Assembly (NCBI GenBank): GCA_019633425.1 | Contig: WSUB01000002.1 | Location: forward strand, 434,001 to 498,000 | Origin: Tulasnella sp. 424 | Lineage: Eukaryota; Basidiomycota; Agaricomycetes; Cantharellales; Tulasnellaceae | Length of the DNA: 64,000 nt | Reading direction: 5' to 3' | In this document: positions 37,785-59,562 of the stretch, one piece after another | Position numbering within the stretch: the stretch's first letter is position 1 | How the letters are laid out: every line of letters starts with the position of its first letter | Position numbers and translations under genes: made by a program | Notes under the pieces: model-generated | The model's database searches: none | What the model saw: the letters and a program-made list of their open reading frames with translations, nothing else | Told to the model about the DNA's origin: nothing

Positions 37785-39216
37785 ATGCTCGAACAGTGAA
37801 GTCGGTCGAAATTCTAACGCCAGCTCCAAAACACCCGAAACGAGCTAATGCTTGCTAATTCGCCCTTAGGCTGCAAGTTGCATCTTCACCCCACTTCAGC
37901 CATCCTATTCGGATAGCTGCAAGGATTCCACAGACAGTTTCCCCTCAGTGCTACTATCTGCGCCGCGGATATTCGACGTCGCCTACACCATCGCCCCCCA
38001 CCAACACCCCAGCCCCAAAGGATACCCTACCATCATCGAATAATAGCACCCCTCTACGCAAAAAGGTCGACTTGCATCCAGCACCAAGAAAGCCAACTGC
38101 GGCCGAGGTGTTGGCATCGCCTCCGAAGCCTCCGCCCCCCGCTCCATCGTCCTCAAGTACCGAACCTGTCGCTACTACAGAGAAGCACAACACCACGGAT
38201 ACTGCCCCGGAAACGGATCAAGCTTCGGCCATCCGGCTCGCAATCGAAGACATGCAGAAAGCGACCCAGCACGGTATCCTGGCTCCTCCACCTGAGGATG
38301 CTGGAACAGTCCGACGCCTGGTCCATCAGGGCATTCAACTTTTCAAATTCTACCTACGTGGAATCAAACTCATCGGTGTCCATGGCAAGACTGTTCGTGA
38401 TATTCGCAAACGCCTTGCTACCGAGAAGGCAGAGGGGAAGGAGGCGAGGATAACACGGTGGGAGAGCCAGTTTATCAAGACCTACAGACAAGATATCAAA
38501 AAGTGCGTTTGAGGTGATAAGCTGTGTGCCTAGCAGCTAGTGACCCTGCACTTTGCAGACTCGTCCCGTTCCTTTTGATTGTGCTCATTATCGAGGAAAT
38601 CATTCCTCTGATAGTGATGTATGTGCCTGGCATATTGCCTTCGACTTGTATTCTGCCGAGCCAGATCGAGCGTATTCAGATGAAGGCGGAAAACACTCGA
38701 AAGGATGCCATCAAATCTGTCTCGTCGCTACTCAAGGATGTCAATATGGATGATTTGAAGCAGCTAGCCTCGAGTGGTCTAAACAAATTTGACGCAGCTC
38801 TGCTCAAAGAACTTTGCCGGTGAGTCCAGGAGTCAATACTATCTCATTGGAACTCTGATCTTAGCCCTCCTCAGAGTTCTTGGTCACGCGAGCTGGGGGC
38901 CTGGAATTTTGGCTCGGCGAAGGCTAGAACGCCACCTACAGTATCTCAAGACTGACGATGGCTTGTTGGCGACTGAAGGGAAGGGTATTCGACTATCAGT
39001 CCCGGAGTTACGGATAGCCCTGTGGGATCGGGGATTGTAAGTGTTGCTTATTCTACTTTCGACGACTCCAGTTAGGCTGATTTGCTCGCCAACAGCGTGG
39101 TGGAGGGCGTGGCTGAGAGTGCCCTACGATCGAAGCTGGCGACATGGGTGGATGCAGCGAACAACAAGGAGGATGCAGAACGCCTGCAAATGGTGCTCAA
39201 GTGCGCGAAGAAGTAG
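37785..39216 (+). CDS. LETM1-domain mitochondrial protein
   Basis: LETM1 proteins sit in the inner mitochondrial membrane and act in K+/H+ exchange and ribosome association. Exons 37870-38502, 38559-38819, 38875-39036 and 39096-39216 are firm, with a tiny first exon 37785-37795 that would give MLEQ and 395 residues in total. The N-terminus after it (HPIRIAARIPQTV, YYLRRGYSTSP) looks like a mitochondrial presequence. Next come VRRLVHQGIQLFKFYLRGIKL, a membrane helix (LVPFLLIVLIIEEIIPLIVM) with the GILPSTCILPSQ segment that follows it in LETM1 proteins, and a C-terminal ribosome-binding-like half ending RIALWDRGFVVEGVAESALR. It is much shorter than LETM1/Mdm38 and lacks their long C-terminal coiled coil. 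The start is the uncertain part. Confidence 0.8.
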
Positions 39217-39514
39217 TTGTGTGCTCCTGTTTTGTTGTAGCCAATCTGGGGCCACTATCGAGTTCATCTGTTTCTATTGATTCTGTTTGTTCGCTGCGCC
39301 TGGGAAGCGATTTACTGCCGGCGGGTTTAAATGACGGAACTTTTGACCCGGCATGATGATATAGTCGGCATCTCAAGTTTGACCAAGCTATCCGAGTCCG
39401 CTCGTCCCCCCAACCCTTCACGCCACCTCCATTCTCCTTAATAGCACTCGCAGTAATTCAGCCCGGCACTTAGAAGATTCTCTCGCACCGGTTGTGCACG
39501 TGTGTGGCCGCAGG

Positions 39515-42500
39515 ATGCCTTTTCGGGCACGAACCCTTCCAGAAACAGTCCAACTGAGAACTTTTGTCGAGGCGGTTAGCTAAGCATCGGCTGCCCGCAC
39601 CTTGCTTTCCCGACTGACCAAAACCTTGATTCAGCATCCGTATCCAGCCTTCGTGCTTAACAAACGCGTTGCGGGCAAGCATGCGACCTCTTTGACGCCA
39701 ATATTCTCAAATGCTCCCTTTCGGTGGGTTTCCCCCTGCACACTATCTTCAGGGCGAGGTTTTGATCAACCCTCCGCCTTCACTCACTAGAAACTTAGTG
39801 TTTGGTCCTAAGGAGGATGACCCTCAGAACGTAGTTAGTGGGGGCCTCCTCGAGGCCATTGCAGGGACCGGTTTCGAAGGGCTTGCCAATGCCCGTCGTC
39901 TGGGCGATTGGATCGAACGGGGCGAAAACGGGGGAAACGCGTCATTCTTGCTTGAGCTGGAGCCTCCATGGCTTGGCCGTATTCCTAGTCCAATACAACT
40001 CGAGCTCACCAGAACGTCCGTCGAAGTCTTTTGGATCATCACCTCTGTGCCTCACGGCCAAATCCCGACATACGTGCCTCCACCTAAGCAGGAAGAGGAT
40101 GCGATTCTGACCACCCTCAAAGAGCCGCCCCCAGCATTGAATATACAGCCTCTGCCCCCACTTTCCGAATGGACCGGAGCTCCAGCTGATCCGTCAACAA
40201 TTGCCCAGACCAGGTCACCCTACGAGTTAACGTCAACCGGCAAGGAACCCCAGCCCATGCCTGGCTCCAAGGTGCGCTCAATACGTGGACAAACGCGTTC
40301 AAGCTTGCTCATTTTCTCATTGTAGATGGCCGATCATTTTAAGAACTATCCTTGGGAGAATCATCCCCTGGGACCTATGGAACTTTGGCCTCAAAGTTTA
40401 AAGAGTGCCGTTAGCGCAGCTCTGGCCGCGCCATACCCTGTGTGTTGCGGTCGTCACTCGTTAGGTGCTTCGTATTACTGATCTAGTCATGTTCGTAGTG
40501 GGCGGTGTGGTGGGGACCAGAGCTCAACCTCATATACAACGATGCCTATGCTGTCATGTCCGGCACCAAGCATCCGGGATTATTCGCCAAGGCAGGGAAA
40601 ATAGGCACGTAATCTTCTTTCTCCGCGTGTAAGTCTATGTTCGCCCTTTGTCCTAACCTTAATTACGCGAGTAGCTTGGGGCGAGCTCTGGGAAGAGCTT
40701 GGACCCCTGTCTGACTTGGTGGTTCGGGAACAGAAATCGGTCGCTTTTGAGGATGGTAAGCTAGAGAAGGCTCAAGGCAAAGGCCTCGGCGGTAACGGTC
40801 TTCGATTTATTAGATCTCCTGTTATTTGGACGATTGACCGATAAACTCCTGCCGGAAGAGACGTATCATAATTGGGCCTATGTGAGTTTTTTATTATCTC
40901 AACCACAGACCAAAGCTGACCCGGTATGTTTCCAGATACCGATTACAGCCGAAGACGGTAGTGTAGGGGGCTTTTTCAACACAACATTCGAGAGTACCAG
41001 CAAGATCCTCTATGAACGACGAATTCAGATTCTTCGTGCTCTCGGCGATAGGACTAGTAAATACGCACCTCCGTTCCTCAGGCTGGATAGCTTCTCTTAC
41101 GCTTTAACGCAACAGCCCTCGCTAGATCCAGATTGGAATTCGCGACAGCAATGAAGCATGTGCTGACAGAAGATGCCCACAAAGACATTCCTTTCGTTGC
41201 TTTCTATTTCAACGTAGTCGACAGTGAGTTCTCAACCAGCAGTGGAATAACGCAGTTCTAAGGTTGTCTGTCCTTAGTCCCGCTAAAATCTGGTCGTGAT
41301 ACGGAGTACAAACATCCTCATAAAGGCAGAATTCGTGTCACAAGCACTTTGGCGTTCAAGATCGGTGTCCCGGAAGGGCATCCGGCCATACCTGACCGCG
41401 TAGTACATTTCTTGGATCCAACGAATCTGCGTTTGATGCTTCCCTCCACCGAGAGGCGAAGGGGAGCATCACCGGGGTCAACAATTGATGCACGTAGCCT
41501 CCCTGACGACTCGACAGTGGTTACCACCAGTCCAGACGAGCCAGACCCTGTAATGGAACGGGAGAAAGAGCCAACTCCAATGGACGATGCTTCATGGCCT
41601 TTTTTCGATGTCTTCAGAGCGAAGAGACCGCTTCACGTCACGGCTTTACCCTCCACCATTGGGCAAGGGTTCGGTTTCAGGAAGAACGGCTGGAACGATG
41701 TTCTCAGGGAGGCGATCGTCATGCCGATTGCCGCTGAAGGGGACGAAGTCCCAATCGCTGTGGTGGTGTTGGGTGTAAATACGCGCCGTCCGTATGACAA
41801 AGGTATGTTCTTAACTCGACTTGTGCGATTTAGCAATCCTAACGATGACTAATAGAATATCAGACGTGGATCGACTTGCTACACATGACTTTAAACTCCA
41901 CATTGACAGCAACTCTTAGCCGAGAAGCCGAATTGAAGAAAGCCGAGTAAGCCACTGCCTGTGGATCTACTGTCCGTGATTAGTATAATTCACCAAACGC
42001 TTATCTAGACAGCTAGCTCAGCTTGATGCGGCCAAGACATCATTCTTTAGTTCAGCGAGTCATGAACTTCGAACCCCGCTAACCCTCATAGGTTTGCAGG
42101 CTGGTTTCTTGCACTCCTGCCCATAACGTGTCTTAAAGATGATTTTCGCCCCTTGAAGCTGGCCCTGTTCAAGAAGCCCTTCGCATAACCACAGATGCAA
42201 AAGTGAAGCGGCAGCTCGCTATGACCGCCCGTAACATCGATCGTCTCCAGAAATTGGTGGATTCACTAATGGATTTCACCCGCGTCGAAGGTAGATTTGA
42301 TATCATTGAAAATACTTACCCCCTTATTGAGACGCTCTACCGTAAGGGGACCGCTTGTATGGCCGCTTCATCGCCACCAGTCTGGTAGATTTTACCACCG
42401 ACCTCGCGGAGCTCTTCCGCAACCCCATCGAAAAGAACAAGATCGAGGTGTGTATCTACGACAACGTGTCTCTTTGCGAGTTGTTGACCGAGCCATATTG

Positions 42501-45500
42501 GTTGCTTTAGTTTATTGTAACGAGTGACCGTACCAACGAGGCTACGGCATATGTAGACCACGACCTCTGGGAAAAGATTGTGTATGTTGTTCACCTGCTC
42601 TTGGGCCCTGAAGTCTTGTTCTGAGCGGTGCCATAGCTTTAATCTCATTGGCAATGCCTTCAAGTGTGCGCTCGCATCGGAATATGCACCCCAGCACTTG
42701 ACTTAACCACCCATTCCAGATACCCTCGCCGGCCAAGTTCATATTCACTTCAAATACCGACCTGGGTGGGCGGAGTTCTCTGTGAGCGATACTGGCTGCG
42801 GCATCGCCGGTAAGTGAGACCCCTGTCCTTGCGAATCCCCCTCATATATTCCTTTTACGCCAGACAATGAAAAAGAGCGTGTCTTTGAACGATTTCATCG
42901 CAGTTCGGTGAGATTTCTGGTATTGTTGATTTTCGGACAATAACCTAAGCAGGCTCATTAGGCTACTGCCCGTACCCATGAAGGCACGGGTATCGGATTG
43001 GCGCTTACTCGAGAGGTAGGAATGAAATAATCTGGGTTGATGGAGTCGCACTCACCGTCTTCGTAGTTGGTCAAGCTACATGGCGGTTACATCACCCTCC
43101 AGTCGACTCCAGAGGACAAAGATAACCCGGAAGCGTCACATGGTAGTACATTCACTGTACACATTCGTAAGTTTACCCATGGGATCGCCAACTTGACCTG
43201 ATGGACTCTCTGGTTAGCGGTGGGTTGTGGGCACCTGCCTCCGGCTAATGTTGAGGAGGAAGCGACCGCGACGCGCGCCCGTCCTCGAGCCTACGGCCGT
43301 GCCATGATCGAAGAAGTTAAAGGATGGAATAATAATAGATCCACCGGAGATGATAAGGATCGTAGTGAAAGTGGAGGGAGCGAGTCGAATGCCAACAGCA
43401 ACTCAGAGAGCGTCAGAAGTGGCGAATTTTCCAGCGTATTCCGCTTTTCCCCCGAGGACACGATTCTCCTTGTCGATGATAGTAAGGATTTTAATGCTCA
43501 CTCGGCAACTACAACTAATCCGTTCCCTAGATCCGGACGTACGGGGGTTCCTTCGGTCCATGTAAGTGGCGTCATTCATGCCATTCTACTCGCTTTCCTA
43601 ACCACCTTTTCTAGTTTCCAATCATACTGCAACGTCATAGAGGCTCAGAATGGTAACGCCGGCTTAGTCGCTATCGAAGAGAAGTTGCCGGATCTGGTTA
43701 TTTCGGATGTGATGATGCCTGGTACGAAAACCGAAGCTTACCGAACGCCGTGGCTGAGTATTCGTTCAGGCATGGACGGCATACAACTCGTTAGCACAAT
43801 CCGAGAGAACCAACGAATTAGCTGGACCCCGGTTATTTTACTCACAGCCAAATCCGCTGAAGACGATCGGATCGAAGGGCTGGTAGGCCGATGGTTCATG
43901 TACCTTTCTCCAGCATAGTCTCAACTAAATCTTTCTCTGCAAAGACCTCTGGAGCAGATGAGTAAGCTTTCGCTCATGTTGTGCCCGAGATGGCTTCAGA
44001 TTGATATAACCTTTTTGGCAGCTTTATCTCGAAACCCTTCAAGACTCAAGAGTTGATCGCACGTGCGCACCTTCATTTGAACCTCGGCAAGCGAAAACGC
44101 GACTTAATGAACCTTTTCGAGTAAGGGGTTTCCTTTTTTTGGACCAATGCATGATCGGTCTTACACCCGATCGCTCAGGGAACGGACCAAAGAGATCAAA
44201 ATCCTCAGCGACCTCAGTCCGGTTGGAATCTTCCGGACAGATAGCCAAGGGGAAATGACTTACAGTCCGTCACTCTCGTCTTGAATCCTATACGGCTTGC
44301 GCTCACAACCTTTCAGCGAATCGCCGATGGCATGAAATAACGGATTTTCCTTCAAGTCAACCTTTGACGAACTGGCTGTTGAAGTAAGTCGTTAACGTTC
44401 TGGCATCTATACGCGTTTACGAATAATTCTATTTCCGGTCAGTGTTCACTTCGAGTTCCAGAGGGACGTGCTAGACTTGACCATTCGAGTATTGAGGACC
44501 GGAGAAGGGGAAAGCATGGAAATTCGCTGGCAAAACGAACGCTGGACCAAGCTGCAAGTGGAAAAAATAGCCCGTAAGTGGATCACTTCTTGAAGTTGGT
44601 AGATTTACCCTGAAAGGTCCCCTGAAACTTAGACGGTTTAATCGGGACTGTCACGTAAGTAACAACATTCAACATTCATTTCGTGGTCTCATGCTCTTAT
44701 TCCAGCGACTTATCCGACAGACATTTGTATGAGGCAGCGCGCATAGCTCAGGCTCAAGAGCGCGAAGCTCTCGCGCAATTACGTGCCGCCGACGCAGAGC
44801 GGCAACGAGCGGAAGCGGACGAGAGACGACGAGCTCAAGGTTCGCGATTATTGAGAGCAGACCCCGAGCTCTCATATCTGATACATTCGGCGTCAGAGCT
44901 TTTGGTGGACGTGACATCCCACGAACTCAGGCAACCCGTCAGCGCTATCCTCAATTGTAGTCAGTTGGTCCGGACGAATCTTGACAAGCTTGCAGCCTCG
45001 TTGCGCAAATCGAGAGATGTCCCGTTCATTCCCACAGATTCTCTTCTCAAGCAAATCGAGGAGGATTTAGAGGTGAGTCGGACTCTTTGCATCTGCTGTC
45101 TGTTTTGTTAGACCACCGTGATCGAACAATGAATTGTGTGCAGGCTCTGGACTCAATCTACCAGTGTAAGCTACAGCTGCAGCTTGGATGGCGAGCCTTA
45201 GATATTGATATCTTCGATAGGCGGTTTATCGCAAGAGCGGATCGCCAACGATGTCCTCTCGCTGTCGCGGCTGCAGCTTGACACCCTTTCTATCCATATC
45301 ACTGATTTCCAAGTATGATTGCATTCTTCCATGTTCTGGCTCTCGCTAAACTTTCACTTAGCTGGTCCCAGAACTGCAACAGATAATCTCAATCTTTGCG
45401 GTGCGTTCTCTTACTCGGCTCGTACCACAACATTCCTGCTGACCAAAACATTCCTGCTGACCAACGGAATGACTGCTGCAGAACGAGCTTAAGATGTGAT

Positions 45501-46860
45501 TCTTGCACTCTCAACCGTATTGTTAGCTTCTGACATCAACATCAATCATAGGAAAAAGATTACTCTGGAGATCAAAGTCGGAGGATCCGTCACCGCTCTC
45601 AACGTCAGCAGGGTATCCTCCGATCGCACCCGCTTCGCTCAGATTTTGACAAACTTGATGTCAAACGGTGAGTCGCTAGCTAATTGACGTCGGGGACTGT
45701 GCTAACGACGATTAAATAAAGCGATCAAATTCACGGACATCGCCCCAATCCCAAACCGACAAATAGCAGTGTCTGTGGAAGTGTCTCTGGACCCGCCCCA
45801 AGCTAACAAATGCATAGCACCTCCACTTCCAGCAAGAGTCGATGACCTGCAAGAGAAAGTCAAGAATCCCGGAACCTTGATCTACATCTACGTCGCTGTG
45901 CGGGATTCGGGACCTGGGCTCAAACCAGGTGATCTGGCATTGCTTTTCCAACGGTTTCAGCAAGGTGCGGCTCCCATTAACAATGTTGAATGCTGACTGA
46001 TGCACGTCGGTGTAGGCTCCAACTCTCACGACGTATTTGGGGGAAGCGGGCTGGGGCTCTTTGTCAGTCGAAAGCTCTGTGAACTTATGGGTGGTAACAT
46101 CGATGTCGATTCCGTGTACGGGCAAGGCGCCACGTTCCGCTTCTACTTGAGGATGAAGACAGCTGCGGAACCCGGACCCAAGGTCGCGCCTCCTTCCCCT
46201 CCCACTGTCGTCAGAGCAACACCACTTGTCGTCGCCCCGTCGTCTCAAACGGCCTACCACATTCTCATTACCGAAGATAACATCATCAATCAAACAGTGC
46301 TCAACCGACAGTTGAAACAAGCTGGGTTCACGACGGAGCTTGCATCGAATGGGAAAGAGGCAATCGAAAAGGTTAAGCACCTTGCCTTTAGTACGGATAC
46401 TGTTGATTCTAGTCTTCCGCGACGGTTTGATGTGATCCTGGTGAGTTTTTTTTTTGTAGACTTGATACCCTCTATATGCGTTATGAGCTGACTTGTCTGT
46501 AACCTAGATGGACTGTGAGATGCCTGTCATGGATGGTCATACGGCTACGAGGGAGATCCGTCGAATGGAGAGCGAAGGGGTGTTGCCTTTGCGGAACCGC
46601 ATTATAGCGCTCACTGGAAACGCCCGACAAGGTATTTTGACGGACAGTGATGATTTCTCTAGTGCCTTTTGCTGAAATTGTTGGATTTTCAGGGCAGATT
46701 GAGGCTGCGTTGCAAGCTGGAATGGACGATGTAATGGTGGGTCCGATCCAGACTGTTGGCGGCTATGAGGACTTATTAATCCCATGCAATGATGCAGAAT
46801 AAGCCATACAGAATTGATGAACTAGTGTCGAAGATCAGAGAGAGGACTCTACTGGATTAG
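39515..46860 (+). CDS. Dual hybrid histidine kinase, copy A (two complete HisKA-HATPase-REC modules)
   Basis: This is a soluble sensor kinase for multistep phosphorelay, about 1,650-1,700 residues from roughly 42 exons. There is no signal peptide or membrane helix. Module 1 has an N-terminal region ([19 protein letters not shown]), a PAS-like fold ([20 protein letters not shown]), a GAF-like fold ([11 protein letters not shown] to [10 protein letters not shown]), HisKA with H-box [13 protein letters not shown] (His codon 42061-42063), HATPase with DTGCGI, VFERFHR and GTGIGLAL, and REC1 with [11 protein letters not shown] (Asp codon 43706). Module 2 has a PAS region ([10 protein letters not shown]), a charged coiled coil, HisKA with [13 protein letters not shown] (His codon 44920-44922), HATPase with NLMSNAIKFTD, DSGPGL and GSGLGLF, and REC2 with [11 protein letters not shown] (Asp codon 46511). 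No key residue is missing. Intron 40615-40674 must be GC-AG to keep frame. The stimulus is unknown. Confidence 0.93.
40615..40674 (+). other. GC-AG intron in kinase copy A
   Basis: Phase 1 is required on both sides (AAA ATA G | CT TGG GGC), and the only donor that satisfies it reads G|GCACGT. A GT donor four bases downstream would give a frame with an early stop. The intron has a CTAAC branch site and a TAG acceptor, and the same position uses GCAAGT in copy B. Confidence 0.7.
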
Positions 46861-47652
46861 AGTGTTTGGATTTCTTTGGGTTTTACTGTCACGGATGGAC
46901 TACACCATACACGAGGATACCTTGGCATTATCATGATGTATTTTTTTCTTTGGGTCACTGGTATTGAATGGATCAGGTAGATTGTGCATTGTAAAAGTGC
47001 ATTCGTGGCTTTAAGGTTGGTCATTCACCAAAACAAGCTGACGTCTGAATGGGGCTGAGATGGGTGACGACAACCACTGGAGGTCAGTGGTTAGAGCGAA
47101 CTCACGTCTTGTTGCAGAGAAGGTCTCGCCGGCAGCTTCAGCAAGCGGCTGGATACCCGGAGAGGGGTGGAGGGGTTGCACGTGATGGTCTCCTTCCTGA
47201 ACCATCGAAACGCCTTCAAGCCCCCAAATCATGATCATGACTCACAAAATGGCGGAGCATCGCGAGTAAAATGTCTTTGACGTCTTGTCTGCGTTGACAC
47301 TGCAAATACTGGCATGAGATGTGCGAGGGGTCTATGACGTCATTGCTTAGGGCAGCTGATGGCCCCCCGTTAGATCCAGTATCAGAGAGGTAGGAGCAAC
47401 ATGGAGGGCTGACAATCGTTAGTGAGTGCGTGTATAAATATATCAGCAACTGGTGTCGTCTGATGCCCGCAGGGTTGTTTTATGTTTAGCCCGAAAAGGA
47501 GCTGAAGCGGGAACATTCGATTTTAGACTGTGATATATGTGCCTACCTATCTGCATTCCCTCCGCCGGTCTACCCCTCTTTTGCTTCCTCCCTCCAATTC
47601 TTCGTTCCCGGCGACTTCCCGCTTCCCAATCAGCTTAAGCGGGGACTCCAAG
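46861..47652. other. Spacer between the two kinase genes
   Basis: This 792-bp spacer holds the 3' UTR of copy A and the promoter and 5' UTR of copy B. Small open frames on the minus strand (47011-47238, 47216-47449) lack recognisable motifs. A C/T-rich tract at about 47555-47620 precedes the copy B ATG. The sequence just before the two ATGs is not obviously alike in the two genes, so the promoters have diverged more than the coding regions. Confidence 0.6.
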
Positions 47653-54948
<7,296 letters not shown>

Positions 54949-55323
54949 TTTATTTCAACCGTTTGAACCTTTTTTTTCTTCTCCTCGCATCTTTCATTGT
55001 AGTCTCAGATACACGAACACGACTGCATACTACCAACTTCTTGATGTACTCCTTTTTGGGCAACAATATAATTTGTGACTTGTAGAATGATTTAGGGTTT
55101 CCGACGCGGGCGGGTCTCGCTGAAAGCGTGGTCAGGCGGGCGAGTCACGGCGATCCGGGTTATGTCAGCAAACCCAGTCAAGGGAACATTTCAGCCGAGA
55201 CCGTCTCCCCTCTAACTTTCTCTCCCCCCAGGCTCGTACGACACTCTTGCATTCCTAGCACGTTCTTCATTCTCTATCACTGCATACAGTATTACCATTT
55301 ACCAGCAATTGCATACATTCGAC
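54949..55323. promoter_or_regulatory. Gap holding kinase B 3' UTR and OAT promoter
   Basis: No gene fits here. C/T-rich sequence at about 55200-55235 (many CTCC and CCCC runs) lies about 90-125 bp before the aminotransferase ATG and looks like the core promoter. Confidence 0.45.
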
Positions 55324-57381
<2,058 letters not shown>

Positions 57382-57696
57382 AGATCTCGCTGGCCAAGCC
57401 CACCTCTCCTTTTCTTCGCGTGTCTATGAGAAATATCCGTTCTCTCCCCCCCTCCCTCCTTTGTTCTGTATCCATAGTTGAATGACGATGAGTTCCCTCA
57501 AAACGGAAATACAGTGTATCGCGCGTGGACGGAAGTGCAAGAACAAACGGATGTGACTGAGCATAACATTGAGGTGTCTGACGAGGAAATTCTACATGTG
57601 ATACCTTGGACAGGTAATGATGGGTACATGGGTTAAAGAGTGGAAAGCGAACATGCGAGTGAACGGAGTAAAAGTACAAAAAAGCCACCAGACTGC

Positions 57697-59562
57697 TTAA
57701 AACCTCGATAACGTAGGCATCATCGCCTCCCGATGGTCTCGTTGGACGTCAATCGTCGTAGCAGTATTGTAAGTACGAATCGAAGGTGACGGCGACGGTG
57801 GAGTTGTGATGACGATCGGAATGGGGCGTAGGTGAACAGGAACAGCTAGGGAGTTTTCCACTTCGCTGACTGTTATCGAGTGGAACGAAGGGACGGACCG
57901 GAGACCTGGAGATGATGGTCGAAAAGAGTAGTCATTTTCTCCGTCTGTCGATGAAAAAGAGGCAGCACGGGGAGGTGGCGTCCGTGGAATGGGTGCATGA
58001 ATGGGCAAAGAGGGTGGCATTCTAGGTTCGGACGAACAGGAATCTCGCGGAAGAGAGTCGGATTCGGTTGAAGTACGATGCAGGGGTTTCCCAATTTTGA
58101 TTTTCTTTTCTTGTGCGGCGCTGAACCCGCCCTCTTCAGTCGAAGGCGAATCCGGTTGTCGTTTTAGAACTTTGTCGAGAGATGCGTGGCAACGCGGTGG
58201 TAATTGAGGTGCGCTGACGACGAGTTTGGAGATGTTTTTGGTCTCGACGTGAGTTGGCAACACGTCAGGTTTGGGCTTGATTTGACGGGTAGTGGCAAAG
58301 ATTGCAACGTTGATGGTACCTGTAAATAGAGAGGCAGGGTTTCAGGTGAGCCAGCTGTCAGGCGTATGAATGAAAGTCTTGGATCACAAACCGCCTAACA
58401 AGAAAATTCCATCTGTGACAAACGTCACACCCAAAGGGATGCGTCCACCACCGAACTCGATCCACCTACAAATTACCACTGGCAAGACGACGACGGTGTA
58501 GATAGTGGGGCACCAGAGCATCCGTTTAGCCATGCTAAGACTGTAGTTCTCGGACGCTCTACAGTCGTTCAGCGTGCGTGACCTGTCGGTTGACTGGAAT
58601 CGGATGGACCGGCCGTCGATAATTATGTTGCCACGCAGGCGGAGCTGGATGCGAGAGAGGGCGCTAGGTTAGAACGGGGGATGGAAGTGAGAAGGAAAGA
58701 GGCATACGATTACGAGGGTGCATAGGATAAAGCTGACAATAGCCGAAAAGAACATCTGCGAAATTGCAGCGTCAGAATACGGACCCACAGGTTGAGGCCA
58801 CGGATCTAGCCAGTGCTTACCCAAAAGTATTCCAGTCCGAGCCTCGAACCTGTATACTCCTCCGTAATCCAACACCATGGACCGCTAAGCCCATGGAACG
58901 GACCCCTCTCCTGATCCGCTACCAGCACGGGGCCAATAGCAACAACACCAGCAGTAACGAACCAGATGCAGACGATGGTGCTTAAGCAGGCCCATGCGCT
59001 AACTCGTCCAACCCCTAGAAAAAGGAGAGCGAAGGTGTGCATCGCGATGGCCAAACTCCATAGTGCGCTTCCTACGTTGCCGAACTGGTGAATCACCCCT
59101 TGGGCGGTGCATGTGATAGTTGCTGGTAAAACTGCGTTGGAGCTGAGCCATCGGATGGAGAGTAGGCTGGCCAGAGATTGGGCGAAGTTGCAGGTGAGTA
59201 GGCAGAGGAAATATACTCCGACTTGTGACTGAATGAGGCTAGGCGAGGCCGCGCCGGCAGTTTTTTTATGAGAGGAAGGCCGAAGGCAGGTGATGATCTA
59301 GTGCGAGAAGGGTGTGAGGATTACGAATCCGCCTGAGATGTGGAGGGGAATTCCATACAGGCATGACGAGGGCGAGCCCGACAACGGAGAGGAGAGAAAT
59401 TCCACCAACTACAGTTAAGCTCTGCGCAGAGTGAAAGCCAGTTTAGAGGATACTTCGAATAGAAACATAGCTAAAAGGACGTACGATCATTCCTATTCTC
59501 TCGTCCTGGGAGTATGGATACACGGCTTGGTACGGGGTCGCGTCCGTGTCGGTTGGGTACAT
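57697..59562 (-). CDS. Seven-helix receptor, fungal cAMP-receptor-like/Git3-type GPCR
   Basis: This is a plasma-membrane receptor with about 513 residues, with six or more introns and a start at the ATG 59562-59560. The N-terminus is short and polar (MYPTDTDATPYQ). Seven hydrophobic segments follow: near SLTVVGGISLLSVVGLALVM, GVYFLCLLTCNFAQ, GSALWSLAIAMHTFALLFL, CLSTIVCIWFVTAGVVAI, FFSAIVSFILCTLVIVCL (running into an intron), WCPTIYTVVVLPVVIC and VTFVTDGIFLLGGTINVAIF. The order, the short loops and TM3 with SLAIAMHTF fit the fungal cAMP-receptor-like GPCR class rather than Ste2/Ste3 pheromone receptors. A 200-residue Ser/Pro-rich cytoplasmic tail ends the protein. The ligand and coupled G protein are unknown. 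It is transcribed away from the F-box gene at 60277. Confidence 0.75.

Noticed and set aside
44250..44420. Apparent frameshift in the PAS region of kinase copy A
   Set aside because: Splicing a short intron with a weak GTCCGT donor restores [13 protein letters not shown], matching copy B, so no frameshift is needed.
47075..47180. Stretch with TCAGTGGTTAGAGCG that looks like a tRNA A box
   Set aside because: No matching B box (GGTTCRANNCC) at the right distance and no cloverleaf could be folded by eye.
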